DNA of 64,000 bases from Mesobacillus foraminis (GTDB lineage: Bacteria; Bacillota; Bacilli; Bacillales; Cytobacillaceae): contig NZ_SLVV01000002.1 of NCBI RefSeq assembly GCF_004340465.1, positions 372,001-436,000 of the forward strand, read 5' to 3'. The translations under genes and the position numbers were made by a program. The notes under the pieces were generated by a model. That model made no database searches, was not told the origin of the DNA, and was given only the letters and a program-made list of their open reading frames with translations. How positions within the stretch are numbered: position 1 is the first letter of the stretch; each line of letters opens with the position of its first letter. Shown here one piece after another: positions 34,215 to 43,305 of this stretch.

Positions 34215-34690
34215 TTAAATTATGTTTAAAAAACTGAAGCCGTACACAGAACCAATAGTGAAGATGGCTGTCCAAACTGCCAGGCTAACTGTCATCCAGC
34301 TAATCACTTGCAAGCGGGATGAACCAAATGTTAAAGCTAAAACAGCAGCAATATCCGTACCAACAAGGATGGGCGCGAGGAGCGCTAATCCAGGAATACC
34401 GTACTTGTCCCAAATCTCCCTGGATTTTTTTCTTTTTTGGTTGGCGCCGTTATCCCTTTGGCTTCTCTCCTTTTCTCTCTCCATCTGTTAAATTGTTTAA
34501 AGAAATATCCTAGTAATAAAACCAGCAGGAAGTTTCCGCTGAAGGCTGTAATCGCGACACCAAGCGGAGGGAGTCCCCATGCAACTCCAAGAGGAGCAAC
34601 TATGGATACATCCATCCAGGGAGCAAATGCAATGACAAAAATGATGATAAATTGCCATATAGCGGATTGATCTTGTGCCCATTCAAACAA
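34215..34690 (-). pseudogene. Small multidrug-export family gene split by a -1 frame change
   Basis: Two overlapping frames together give one family-length protein (PF06695-like). The first starts at TTG 34690 behind GGAGGTG and holds two or three membrane helices up to 'FNRWREKRREAKG' (to the stop at 34385). The second, one frame back, resumes at 'SREIWDKYGIPGLALLAPILVGTDIAAVLALTFG' and ends at 34215. The join falls in the tract AAAAAAGAAAAAAAT near 34427-34441. A deletion in an A-run, a sequence error, or real -1 slippage at A-AAA-AAT would all explain it. Called a pseudogene by default. Confidence 0.72.
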
Positions 34691-34924
34691 GGTTTCACCT
34701 CCAATTCATCTTTAAAAATGTCAGTACTGTAACAACATTTCTAATTAGTTCCTCTCTTTTAACCATCTTCTTATTTTTTCTTAGGCTTTATATAACTTTA
34801 GTGTATGGTTACTCTCCTGTATATAATATGTCCGCATGGTTAAATTCCGGGTTTGACAAGGTTAAAATTTGTTTAAGAAATAGGATAAAAAAAGATTTAT
34901 GTAGCAATTTTTTTAGATTAAACT
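34691..34924. other. AT-rich intergenic region
   Basis: The promoter of the split export gene should lie here. A plus-strand open frame (34675-34959) lacks a ribosome site and looks accidental. Confidence 0.4.
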
Positions 34925-35110
34925 ATAAAAAGATCCTGATTTGCCAGGATCTTGGTTAATCTTAGAAATTGTACTGTATTGATTTTAATTAACCTCCCCG
35001 CCCAGGCCAAAGTTGCGGGAAGCCAGCACAACTCATACAAACGCCTTGCCTCAAGGATATAGCCGAAAATTTTAGGCTCTGTATGATATAGACTTTTCTT
35101 GTATTTCTTG
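34925..35110 (-). ncRNA. Candidate structured RNA downstream of the sigma factor gene
   Basis: On the minus strand, after the sigma factor stop, about 185 bases contain a CTTCCCGC / GCGGGGAG hairpin (about 35021-34991) and a GAGGCAAGGC element, and end in a strong terminator (AAGATCCTG / CAGGATCTT then TTTTTATAG, 34951-34925). GC is well above the surrounding AT-rich sequence. It matches no riboswitch core that I know. It may be a 3'-UTR-derived sRNA, an independent sRNA, or only a structured trailer. Confidence 0.4.
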
Positions 35111-35118
35111 CTTCCTGC

Positions 35119-35634
35119 TTAAGCACTTACCTGTTCATTAATCATCAATTTCAGCTTCTGCCGGGCTCTGAATATCCTTGTTTTAACGGTTGAGAAATTT
35201 AATTCGAGGATATCCGCGATTTCTTGATCATTAAAACCATATCTCATTTTAAGCAACATTACATCATGATAGTTAATGGACAGTTTCCCGATTGCTTCAT
35301 TTATTTCTGCTGTCAAAAACTCTGCTTCCACTTCTTCCTCAACATTTTGATTTGTTTCCTTCCCTAACCAGTCCAGATGCTCTGTCTCAATTAGCATGCA
35401 GGGTTTATTTTTTTCTTTTCTTAGAAAATCTATAGCGGTCCTCCTTGCAATAACAGCAAGCCAGGCTCCCACTTTCTCATTTTCCTTAATGGTATCTGCT
35501 TTCTTTATCGCTTTTAAAAAGGTATCTTGCACGATATCCTCGGCATAATATTTGTCTCTTGTCATTGCATATCCGATCTTAAATATCATTGGGTAAAACT
35601 TGCGGTATAGCGACGCTAAATCATTCATTGACAT
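35119..35634 (-). CDS. ECF-type RNA polymerase sigma factor
   Basis: 171 aa, ATG 35634 behind AGGAGA. Region 2: 'LYRKFYPMIFKIGYAMTRDKYYAEDIVQDTFLKAIKK' with the usual WLxxIARR-like 'AWLAVIARRTAIDFLRK'. Region 4: 'LSINYHDVMLLKMRYGFNDQEIADILELNFSTVKTRIFRARQKLK'. The central linker is acidic and longer than usual. No anti-sigma gene adjoins it on either side, so control may be distant or transcriptional. Direct partner promoters cannot be read from the window. Confidence 0.92.
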   Translation of the reverse strand: MSMNDLASLYRKFYPMIFKIGYAMTRDKYYAEDIVQDTFLKAIKKADTIKENEKVGAWLAVIARRTAIDFLRKEKNKPCMLIETEHLDWLGKETNQNVEEEVEAEFLTAEINEAIGKLSINYHDVMLLKMRYGFNDQEIADILELNFSTVKTRIFRARQKLKLMINEQVSA

Positions 35635-35948
35635 CTTATTTTTCTCCTATTCGAAGTGTATCCGTCTCTTAAGCCTTTCAGAGGTTTTGAGCTGGCCCTT
35701 ATTCGGATGTCTTTAATAATAGAAGAAAAATATGAATTTTTTATGGTTAAAATTCTTAAGAATCTCTTAATATTTTGTCGGTAAAAAAATGAACACCCTA
35801 AATAATTTGCATGTTAAGAGCTAAAGTTTGCCAGCTCCTCGTTCTCGTGCGGCTCTAGGCTGATCAGGCCGGATGCTGAATGAGGGGAAATCTAACATCC
35901 ATTTTTGTGTTCAAATATACCCACCTGCTTAACCGGCGACTCTTTTAT
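35635..35948. other. Intergenic region, sigma factor to hprK-like gene
   Basis: Promoter region of the sigma factor gene. GAACACCC and GGGTGTTC-like words occur near 35790. No gene or known RNA element recognised. Confidence 0.4.
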
Positions 35949-35976
35949 AAAAAAATGACACCGATAAACAGTGTCA
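35949..35976 (-). terminator. Intrinsic terminator of the hprK-like gene
   Basis: TGACAC pairs with GTGTCA on the minus strand, followed by a T7 run. Confidence 0.82.
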
Positions 35977-35994
35977 ACTCATCAGGTTTTGATG

Positions 35995-36930
35995 TTATTC
36001 CATGCCGGATTTCATGATATCAGCCTCTATGCGGCTCATAAACTCTTCTGCGGCGCTGTAGCCTTGCTGCTTTAAATACCAGTTATTTGCTGCTGCCTCA
36101 ATTAATCCCGCCACATCGCGTCCAGGCTGGAGCTGGATTTCAATCGAAGGAATTTTAACTCCCATATAGTCCGTATAGTGAATTTCCTGTTCTAAATCAT
36201 TATAAAGAGCGTCTTTTTCCCACTTCGTTAAATGAATATCAAGGGTAATTCGGGTTTCATCCTGAAAAGCCTTGCGCCCGTATATGCGAACGACATTTAG
36301 CAAACCGATGCTGCGAAGAGCCAAAAATTCCTTCGTTTTCCCATCATGAGTTCCCAGAATGGTTTGCGGACTAAGCTTCTTCAGGACAACCATATCATCC
36401 GAAACAAGCCGATGCCCTCGCCGAATTAAAGTATGTGCCGTTTCGCTTTTCCCCACTCCCGAGTTTCCGCGAAGCAGGATCCCGATGCCGGAAACATTCA
36501 TGCAAACGCCATGCACCGCCATTTCTGGTGCTAACTCCTTTATCAGATATGTATCCAACTGGGTGATAAACTCAGAAGTTATCTCTGGCTTGCTTGTCAC
36601 TAACAAAGGGATTCCCTGTTCTGTACAATGGTGCATTAAGTACGTAAGCCCTTCTTCTCCAGCGGTTACAATAAAACAAGGAGGATGATAGAGGACAATA
36701 TTTCCGATTCGGATTTTGCGCTCCTCTTTGCTTAATTTATGTAAATACGTTATTTCCTTTTTGCCTAAAATCTGAACTCGTTCTGTTGGAAAAAAGTCAA
36801 AATGGCCGACAAATTCCAGGCCGGGACGATGCACACGCGGCTGTGTAATCTTTTTCTGCAACTGGCTTTCACCGGCCAGCACTTTCAATGAAAACTTTCG
36901 AACCAAGTTTTCAACTGTGATTTCTTTCAC
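35995..36930 (-). CDS. hprK: Divergent HPr kinase/phosphorylase
   Basis: 311 aa from GTG 36930 (MKEITVENLVRKFSLKVLAGE), which aligns with the normal HprK start and gives the normal family length; ATG 36960 would add ten residues. N-domain features 'RPGLEFVGHFDFFPTERVQILGKKEITYL'. In the kinase domain the Walker A is GNSGVGKSE (about 155-163), 'GHRLVSDDMVV' carries the catalytic Asp pair, and 'IEIQLQPGRDVAGLIEAAANNW' replaces the usual 'IPVRPGRNLAVIIEVAAMN' signature. It normally phosphorylates Ser46 of HPr/Crh for catabolite control. It is not next to lgt as Bacillus hprK usually is, and it is more diverged, so it may be a second copy. Confidence 0.88.
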   Translation of the reverse strand: MKEITVENLVRKFSLKVLAGESQLQKKITQPRVHRPGLEFVGHFDFFPTERVQILGKKEITYLHKLSKEERKIRIGNIVLYHPPCFIVTAGEEGLTYLMHHCTEQGIPLLVTSKPEITSEFITQLDTYLIKELAPEMAVHGVCMNVSGIGILLRGNSGVGKSETAHTLIRRGHRLVSDDMVVLKKLSPQTILGTHDGKTKEFLALRSIGLLNVVRIYGRKAFQDETRITLDIHLTKWEKDALYNDLEQEIHYTDYMGVKIPSIEIQLQPGRDVAGLIEAAANNWYLKQQGYSAAEEFMSRIEADIMKSGME

Positions 36931-37255
36931 TCTATACTCACGTCCTATAGCTTTTAACATGAATTATACTTAAGATTGTTGCAAACGTCATCAATAACGA
37001 ATTCTTTTCCGAAATGCCGGTGGTTGTAACGTTCAATACTGGCTATATCGGTCAAAAACGAGTCTCCCTGGTCACTTATGAATCGATGAGAGTTATCAAT
37101 CGATGATTGGAATTAATATTGGGAGTCTTTAGTTTATGCAGTGATTATTTATATTTAATGATAAACAGTCCTGAGGGTTCGCTTTTCACATGCGTTCCCG
37201 AGGTGATGCCATTCCCTGGGACTTGGTCACGCTTTTCCTTTTACCCTGTGAAGGT
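36931..37255. other. Intergenic region upstream of the hprK-like gene
   Basis: Contains the promoter of the hprK-like gene. A hairpin-rich stretch near 37190-37235 (CCCGAGG... and CCCTGGG words) may be a decayed palindromic repeat. No gene seen. Confidence 0.4.
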
Positions 37256-37284
37256 AAAAAAAAATCAGCTATTCAGCTGATCCT
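37256..37284 (-). terminator. Intrinsic terminator
   Basis: ATCAGCT pairs with AGCTGAT over four bases; a T-run of at least eight follows on the minus strand. It serves the small lipoprotein gene. Confidence 0.85.
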
Positions 37285-37410
37285 TTGTGTACCTGACAAA
37301 TACCCTGCTCACTCTTCTTAACATTCCCCTACAGCACGAAAATTACCTTCGCACTTTCAGGGGTCTTGTAATACGCCTTATTATTCTTTTGCTGCATCGT
37401 GTAGAGGGCC

Positions 37411-37719
37411 TCAATGAATCACACCGTTTGTTAATCCAATTCTGATTATCACTTCTTTTAGGAAGATTTCATCAGTTGGATTTTCTTTAAAATAGTAATC
37501 AAGCCTGTCGGTAAAATAATATTCATTCGCGCTAACGGTTAGTCCGGCGCTTTCAATCGTTTTTAGTTCAGTTGCCACTTTTATATGTTTTTGGTCAGTT
37601 GATAAAGTATTCCACTGCTGATGATTCATCATACTTTCAGCAGGCTCATTTTTCTGGCACCCTGCTAATGCAAAAACCAATAATACAGACAGGATGATAA
37701 CACTAATATCTCTTTTCAT
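37411..37719 (-). CDS. Small lipoprotein, function unknown
   Basis: 102 aa from ATG 37719 behind AAGGAG. Signal peptide with lipobox LAGC near residue 20, then 'QKNEPAESMMNHQQWNTLSTDQKHIKVATELKTIESAGL' and a Tyr-rich segment 'EYYFTDRLDYYFKENPTDEIFLKEVI'. Expected outside the membrane, anchored by lipid. No recognisable domain. Own terminator; single gene. Confidence 0.7.
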   Translation of the reverse strand: MKRDISVIILSVLLVFALAGCQKNEPAESMMNHQQWNTLSTDQKHIKVATELKTIESAGLTVSANEYYFTDRLDYYFKENPTDEIFLKEVIIRIGLTNGVIH

Positions 37720-37923
37720 CTTAAACTCCTTACTTATCAATACCTTTAGCAAGTTAATCTTAATCCGGAAAACGATCCCTTTGGCCATGATATAACAATT
37801 ATCTCTATTTAACAATTATTTTCCTGCCTTCCCACCGGAAAAGCATATAAAATGGTTTACTTTGTACCAGGCGGGCGAGTGCCGATCAGCTGGTTTTAAA
37901 TTTAATGGCCAGCGTGCAGCACC

Positions 37924-37955
37924 AAAAAAGCCCCCTCAAACCGAAGGGACTTTTA
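37924..37955 (-). terminator. Intrinsic terminator of the GH43 gene
   Basis: On the minus strand AAAAGTCCC pairs with GGGGGCTTTT and ends in a T-run. Confidence 0.78.
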
Positions 37956-38080
37956 TAGGCAGTCTCAACTTTCAAAACTTTATTCCTGCTTATTCTGGCT
38001 GATTGGTTTCAATTCTTCTGACCATCTCAAAGACTTCACTGTGATTCGCCAGCGATTCATTTATTTAAGCGACAGAACAG

Positions 38081-39073
38081 TTAAGAATGCAATTCATCCC
38101 TGGATTTGATCACCTTAAAGCTATCTTCTGTTTCCTCTACATCATAAATCTTCGCCCGGGATTCAGGTGTACTGAATGGATGATGGAGAATAAGCATCCA
38201 GGCATCCTCAAATGTTTTGAACAGCATGCCGTGCCCACTGTCGCCGGCAACCAGCGGATCCAGTTGTTCCCAGGGTCCCTCCAGTTTGCCAGATTTTGAC
38301 CTGGCGATGGTCTGGACATAGCCTTCATGGTTATAGCTTGACCAGAGCATTACAAGGTGATCGCCTTTTGTCCGGTATAACTGACACCCATCCGATACAT
38401 AAACATAAGGCTTTACATCAGGTTTTCGTTCGGCATTGATCCATGGTGCATCCGAAGCTTTAAAAAGATGGCGCGGTTCACCATCGGCTGCAGACAAATC
38501 CGGCTTTAACGGAATGGCCTCAAACGTACCATCGATTGTCTGAATCCACTCATGGCAATAGACCATCCATGGTTTGCCGTCCTCATCCTCATACAAGGTT
38601 CCATCCAAGGTCATGAAGTTTTCAGGCGGCACCGGCCCATCTTTTTTTAATAATTCGAAAGGACCCTCCGGCGAATCCGATACTGCAATGCTTGTCCCGC
38701 GAAGATGATTGGTTTTCCAAACCTCTGGCGGCTCTGCCAGTATCGTATCCCGATTATGAAGAGTAACAAATAAATAGTATTTACTACGGTATTCGTGAAC
38801 CTCTGGTGCCCAAGTGCCATGCTGCGGGTGTGCCCACGTTCCATCAGGGACCTCGAAAACAACATAAGGTCCCTCCCAATTTAGTAAATCTTTACTTTTA
38901 TAAACTAATACTCCATTTCTCTCCCGGTCTGTTAATTCTGGAATTCCAGTTGTATATAAATAGTAGGTATTGGTTTCCTTATGCGGCAGGACGAACGGAT
39001 CATGTGCAGGAATATCTCTTAGCTGGTGCCCCTTTCCAGGATTAGATGTATCAGAAGCATGATTATACGGCAT
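38081..39073 (-). CDS. Glycoside hydrolase family 43 protein
   Basis: 330 aa, ATG 39073 behind AGGAGATG; no signal peptide, so cytoplasmic. Five-bladed propeller motifs: 'DIPAHDPFVLPHKETNTYYLYTTG' with the catalytic base Asp, 'GTWAPEVHEYRSKYYLFVTLHN' with the pKa-modulating region, 'TLDGTLYEDEDGKPWMVYCHEW', and 'GDSGHGMLFKTFEDAWMLILHHP' at the end. GH43 enzymes remove arabinose, xylose or galactose units. In this locus it probably trims oligosaccharides imported by the Lpl-type transporter. A terminator lies between it and the GH2 gene, so it may be expressed at a lower level or from its own promoter. Confidence 0.9.
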   Translation of the reverse strand: MPYNHASDTSNPGKGHQLRDIPAHDPFVLPHKETNTYYLYTTGIPELTDRERNGVLVYKSKDLLNWEGPYVVFEVPDGTWAHPQHGTWAPEVHEYRSKYYLFVTLHNRDTILAEPPEVWKTNHLRGTSIAVSDSPEGPFELLKKDGPVPPENFMTLDGTLYEDEDGKPWMVYCHEWIQTIDGTFEAIPLKPDLSAADGEPRHLFKASDAPWINAERKPDVKPYVYVSDGCQLYRTKGDHLVMLWSSYNHEGYVQTIARSKSGKLEGPWEQLDPLVAGDSGHGMLFKTFEDAWMLILHHPFSTPESRAKIYDVEETEDSFKVIKSRDELHS

Positions 39074-39133
39074 TTAAACATCTCCTGTTCATAATTTTCT
39101 CCCAGTCAGCCTTGGTGCTTATATATAAAAGAT

Positions 39134-39170
39134 AAAAAAATCGGGTATCAGTTGATTTCATAGATACCCG
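39134..39170 (-). terminator. Intrinsic terminator between GH2 and GH43 genes
   Basis: CGGGTATC pairs with GATACCCG over 13 bases; a T7 run follows on the minus strand. Confidence 0.88.
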
Positions 39171-39185
39171 CGTATTCGTGCGTTT

Positions 39186-41555
39186 TTATTCCACCTCTAT
39201 GATGACAGATGCACTTTCCAGGCCAGCTGTTGAAGCTTTTAATGTAATGGTCCCCGGTTGATCGGCAGCCTTCACGTAAATTAACAGTTTCCCATGGAAA
39301 GCCTTTCTGCAGGTTGCTTTATAGTCCTGATGGCTCGCCGGGTTGCTGCATTCGATTCCAATAGTTTCGCCAGGCCCCTCAATGGTACAATCTATTAGAT
39401 GATCAGCGTCAAATACAAGGTTATGGTCCTGATCCAGGATATTCACCTCGACGTGGGCAACATCCTGTTTGTCTGCTTTAAGAACGTTGAGATCAGGTGT
39501 CAGTCGCACCTTAGCTGGTGCACCAGCTGTCTTTAATTCATGAGTGCAGCAAATGACTCCGTTTCTTATGCCAGCAGCTTTTAGAGTGCCTTTGTTGTAA
39601 GGAATGTCCCAGAAGATCGTTCCGCGGGGGAAATCTTCACGTTTTTTTACACCAACGGATTCACCGTTTAAAATTAAATCCACTTCGGGGCAATTGGTAC
39701 AACAAGCGACCCTTACAATTTCACCTTCAGTTCCTTCCCATTTGCTGACAACTTCATGGTCCCAATTAATTTTCTCAGGTGAATCTGCTTTCAGAGAAGT
39801 CAGGCCTGCATAGACCATATCCTCGTTGGACCATTCACTTTGTTTAAAAAAGTATAAAGGTTTTTTAAAACCAGCCAGGTCGAGCATGCCGGGGGTAGCA
39901 TGACGAAGAGGCCAGCCGCGGGCTTCTCCCAAGTAATCAATTCCGGTCCAGATAAATTGTCCTGATATAAAGTCATTATGTTCGACAGCCAGCCATGCAT
40001 CATGGTGCCTTCCGTTTTCACTTCCATAAATCACCCGCTTAGGGTATTTTTCATGATCTTCCGCATAACGAAGCTCTTGATAGTTGTATCCAACCACGTC
40101 CAGAGCATCAGGAAATTCCGTTTCATTTGACATCCTGGCACTTGCAAGAGCTGATGTAACCGGCCGGGTCGAATCATATTGCTTTACAACCTTTGCCAGC
40201 CTTTTCGCAATTTCACCCATTCCCTTTGCTTCAGGTTTGTCTGCTTTATAACGGTCTTCAAGGACAGGATGGGAATAAGGATCATTTGGATAATCGATTT
40301 CATTCCCGATACTCCAGAAAACAATGGACGGATGGTTCCGGTCTCTTAAGATCATATCCCTCAAATCAATCTCTGCCCACTCGGAAAAATCGGAAGCATA
40401 TCCATCCAGTGCAGGCTGTCCTTTATTCCAGCCTTCCACCCACTTGTTCTTCGGATGTTCCCACTCATCAAACGCCTCATCCTGTACTAAAAATCCATAA
40501 GAATCGCACATATCCAGCAGCTCCGGTGCAGGCGGATTATGGCTCATTCTAATGGCATTTACACCAGCATCTTTTAATAGCTGCAAACGTCTGTGCCAAA
40601 CCTTTTCAGGAACAGCCGCTCCTAGGCAGCCTGCATCATGATGAATACATACGCCTTTCATTTTATAATTCTTCCCATTAAGGTAAAATCCTGAATCTGC
40701 ATCGAAATGAAAATGCCGAACACCAAATGGAGTAGTTTCAAGATTGATCACTTCACCGCCTTTTATCACCTTTGTTTCGACCTGGTATAAATACGGAGTT
40801 TCCGGCGACCAGAGATTTGGATGCTCAAGGAAAATAGTATGGGAACAATCTAGCTCCCCCTGTGCTGGTATGATTTCAGCGGATGAGCAAGAGATCACTT
40901 CTTTGCCTTCCGCATTTTTAATGTGATGTTGAATTTGGATTTCTGCTTCATGACCGAATTCATTTCTAATACTTGTTTGTATTTGGATTTCTGCTTCTGA
41001 TGCGGAAATGTTCGGGGTTGTGATGAATACGCCATACGGCTTGATATATACTTGTTCAGTCAAATGGATAAATACATTACGATAAATGCCGGATCCTGTA
41101 TACCAGCGGGAATCGGCAAAATCGGTGTGATCGACCTTGACGGCAATCACGTTTTCTTCGTCTCCAAATTTTAAATATGGAGTTAAGTCATAATGGAACG
41201 AACTGTATCCATAAGGTCTTTTGCCAAGGTATTGTTCGTTCACCCAAACTTCACTATTTTTATAAATTCCATCGAATTGAATAAACACTTTCTTTCCTTT
41301 TAAAGCATCAGGTACACTGAATTTCTTCCGGTACCAGCCGGTTCCTCCTGGCAAATACCCTGTTGAACTGGCATATTCCTGCTTGAAGGGACCTTCAATG
41401 CTCCAATCATGCGGCAAGTCTAATGTACGCCAATAGGAATCTTCAAACTGAATGTTACTGGCATCCGAATAGTCACCTTTCTGAAACTTCCAATCAAAGT
41501 TAAACTTTCTGCTTTTAACAGACAGATTCCATTCCTGAGTTAAAACTCTTGCCAT
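39186..41555 (-). CDS. Glycoside hydrolase family 2 beta-galactosidase-type enzyme
   Basis: 789 aa from ATG 41555 (MARVLTQEWNLS), nine bases after AAGGGGTG; a GTG four codons earlier overlaps that site. No signal peptide. Order: sugar-binding jelly roll ('LDLPHDWSIEGPF...GTGWYRKKF'), immunoglobulin-like domain, and TIM barrel with the acid/base Glu in 'IVFWSIGNEIDY' (about residue 420) and the nucleophile Glu in 'RVIYGSENGRH' (about residue 520). A C-terminal beta-sandwich of the DUF4982 kind follows. Different from and smaller than the LacZ in the same locus, so it may act on a different beta-galactoside or beta-glycoside linkage. Confidence 0.9.
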   Translation of the reverse strand: MARVLTQEWNLSVKSRKFNFDWKFQKGDYSDASNIQFEDSYWRTLDLPHDWSIEGPFKQEYASSTGYLPGGTGWYRKKFSVPDALKGKKVFIQFDGIYKNSEVWVNEQYLGKRPYGYSSFHYDLTPYLKFGDEENVIAVKVDHTDFADSRWYTGSGIYRNVFIHLTEQVYIKPYGVFITTPNISASEAEIQIQTSIRNEFGHEAEIQIQHHIKNAEGKEVISCSSAEIIPAQGELDCSHTIFLEHPNLWSPETPYLYQVETKVIKGGEVINLETTPFGVRHFHFDADSGFYLNGKNYKMKGVCIHHDAGCLGAAVPEKVWHRRLQLLKDAGVNAIRMSHNPPAPELLDMCDSYGFLVQDEAFDEWEHPKNKWVEGWNKGQPALDGYASDFSEWAEIDLRDMILRDRNHPSIVFWSIGNEIDYPNDPYSHPVLEDRYKADKPEAKGMGEIAKRLAKVVKQYDSTRPVTSALASARMSNETEFPDALDVVGYNYQELRYAEDHEKYPKRVIYGSENGRHHDAWLAVEHNDFISGQFIWTGIDYLGEARGWPLRHATPGMLDLAGFKKPLYFFKQSEWSNEDMVYAGLTSLKADSPEKINWDHEVVSKWEGTEGEIVRVACCTNCPEVDLILNGESVGVKKREDFPRGTIFWDIPYNKGTLKAAGIRNGVICCTHELKTAGAPAKVRLTPDLNVLKADKQDVAHVEVNILDQDHNLVFDADHLIDCTIEGPGETIGIECSNPASHQDYKATCRKAFHGKLLIYVKAADQPGTITLKASTAGLESASVIIEVE

Positions 41556-41615
41556 AAAAGAGTGCACCCCTTATCTATGAATTGTAATTAATTAATTAGA
41601 ATTTGAGGAAGGATG

Positions 41616-41648
41616 AATAAAGGGCTATCAAGCATGCATGATAGCCCT
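41616..41648 (-). terminator. Intrinsic terminator after the binding-protein gene
   Basis: AGGGCTATCA pairs with TGATAGCCCT over 8 bases, TTTATT follows. It would reduce readthrough into the GH2 gene. Confidence 0.8.
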
Positions 41649-41670
41649 CTTTCCCCTTCAAAGGAATTTG

Positions 41671-43233
41671 TTAGTTCCCTTCTACAAGCTTTTTATATTC
41701 ATCCATTTGTTTTTGAATTTCTTTTAATACCTTTTCGTAACCTGCCGCATTCAACCTCTTGCGGAAATCTTTAACCGCTTTTTCCGGATCTCCGGCTTTG
41801 CCGAATGCAATGGCTGGCACCATTTGTGCAGTAACCTGTGACAGAGCAGAAATTTCGGCTTCAACTGGGGTGCTGTTAAAAACAAATCGTCCATAAGGAT
41901 ACGGTTTCTTTATTTTATCGTACTCTGCGTACATCTCAGAAATACCTTCCCACTTGTCAGCACTTGGAATTTCAAACTTGTCTACACGGCCACCCCAGAA
42001 GTTGGAAGAGAACGCATGTTTTGTCTCGTCATACCCTTCAGGACGAACACGTTTGCCGTCTTTGATTTCGTATTGTACTCCTTCAAGTCCGTAGTTGAAT
42101 AATTTGTAAATCTCCTCGTCGTTACGAATGAGATCGTATACCATCAGGGCACGCTCAGGGTTTTTGCTGTGAGCACCGACCGCGGTAGCACCGTGAGTAA
42201 CTGACATTGAAATCAGATTATTGCGGGTATCGGACCAAGCAAACATATCGATTTCTGATCCTGGTTGTTTTGCATCCATTTGTGTACGCAAACCTGAGAA
42301 TGTTTCCGTATGATGCTGGTCAGCGCCTGTCTTCCCTGCCTGGAATAAAGCCCGGGTGTCACCTTTATAGTTCAATACATCATCACGCCAATAGCCTTTA
42401 TCTGCCCAATCCTTCATCAGCTTTGCATAGTCTATAAAAATATCTTCGAACACTGGACTAGTAACGGTATACGGATCTTCATGGGATTTGCCCCAGTAAA
42501 TCGGGAAAACTCCTGTCGTGATTGGAAGTTCAATCGCATCCGAATAGGAACTAGTATAACCCCATGCTGTGGTCACATTTGTTCCCGGCGAATCCCAAGG
42601 AATGACACCAGGTTTATTGTCTTTAATTCCCTGGAAGTATTTACCCAGTGTTTCAAAGTCTTTAATAGGTTCTGTTATTCCAAATTCCTTGGCCCAATCC
42701 GTACGGTAGAAAAAGCCGTGGTTGACCCATTGAGTAAAAGAATCCTCAGGAATCATGACAATTTTTCCGTCGTACTTTGTTTGTTCCCAATTTTCATCTG
42801 ATACTTCTTCCCAAGTCTTAGGTGCATATTTCGGCAGGAGGTCCGTTATATCCATGAAGGCACCTTTTTTCGCATTGCCCCAGGCATCCAGCCAGTCAGT
42901 TGCCGTGATAATTAAATCAACAGGTTCCCCGGAAGCGAGAGTCAGATTATACTTTGTCATATAATCAGCCCATTCAATCCATTTAAGCTCAAGCTTTGCG
43001 TTTGCTTTTTCTTTTAATTTTGCATTAACCTCTTCCATTACTTTTTCTAATTGACCATTGGTGGGTTTATCTCCCAACACCATCATCGTAATGGTTACAA
43101 ATTTAGACTTATCATCTCCATTTGCATTAGTCTTTGTACTTGAATTCGTCTCACTGGATCCACTGCAGGCTACAAGGCTGAAGGTCAGCATCATTACCAT
43201 GACTAGCACCAAGAATCTTTTCATCTTCACCAT
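41671..43233 (-). CDS. Extracellular sugar-binding lipoprotein (LplA-like)
   Basis: 520 aa, ATG 43233 behind GGGGAGGAA. Signal peptide with lipobox LVAC near residue 23, then a Ser/Thr/Asn-rich tether and a large family-1 binding-protein fold. The C-terminal part (from about residue 380, including 'FSSNFWGGRVDKFEIPSAD' and the terminal 'YKKLVEGN') has the DUF3502 character of LplA/LipO-type proteins. Captures an oligosaccharide outside the membrane for the two permeases encoded just upstream. The ATPase is missing here, as is common for CUT1 systems that share MsmX. Confidence 0.9.
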   Translation of the reverse strand: MVKMKRFLVLVMVMMLTFSLVACSGSSETNSSTKTNANGDDKSKFVTITMMVLGDKPTNGQLEKVMEEVNAKLKEKANAKLELKWIEWADYMTKYNLTLASGEPVDLIITATDWLDAWGNAKKGAFMDITDLLPKYAPKTWEEVSDENWEQTKYDGKIVMIPEDSFTQWVNHGFFYRTDWAKEFGITEPIKDFETLGKYFQGIKDNKPGVIPWDSPGTNVTTAWGYTSSYSDAIELPITTGVFPIYWGKSHEDPYTVTSPVFEDIFIDYAKLMKDWADKGYWRDDVLNYKGDTRALFQAGKTGADQHHTETFSGLRTQMDAKQPGSEIDMFAWSDTRNNLISMSVTHGATAVGAHSKNPERALMVYDLIRNDEEIYKLFNYGLEGVQYEIKDGKRVRPEGYDETKHAFSSNFWGGRVDKFEIPSADKWEGISEMYAEYDKIKKPYPYGRFVFNSTPVEAEISALSQVTAQMVPAIAFGKAGDPEKAVKDFRKRLNAAGYEKVLKEIQKQMDEYKKLVEGN

Positions 43234-43305
43234 TTCATTTCCTCCCCTTTATCTTTTTTATTTTTGCTCTCTATGAAACAAGGAAGATTCCTCAATCATA
43301 TTCAA

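Noticed and set aside
34675-34959. 94-codon hydrophobic plus-strand frame
   Set aside because: No ribosome site, AT-rich intergenic composition, and it overlaps the terminator and the promoter region of the export gene.
34960-35110. A second c-di-GMP-I or another known riboswitch after the sigma factor gene
   Set aside because: It lacks GGACGCAAAG and GGGTTACC and fits no other core; it also follows its gene instead of preceding one. Kept only as a generic structured RNA.
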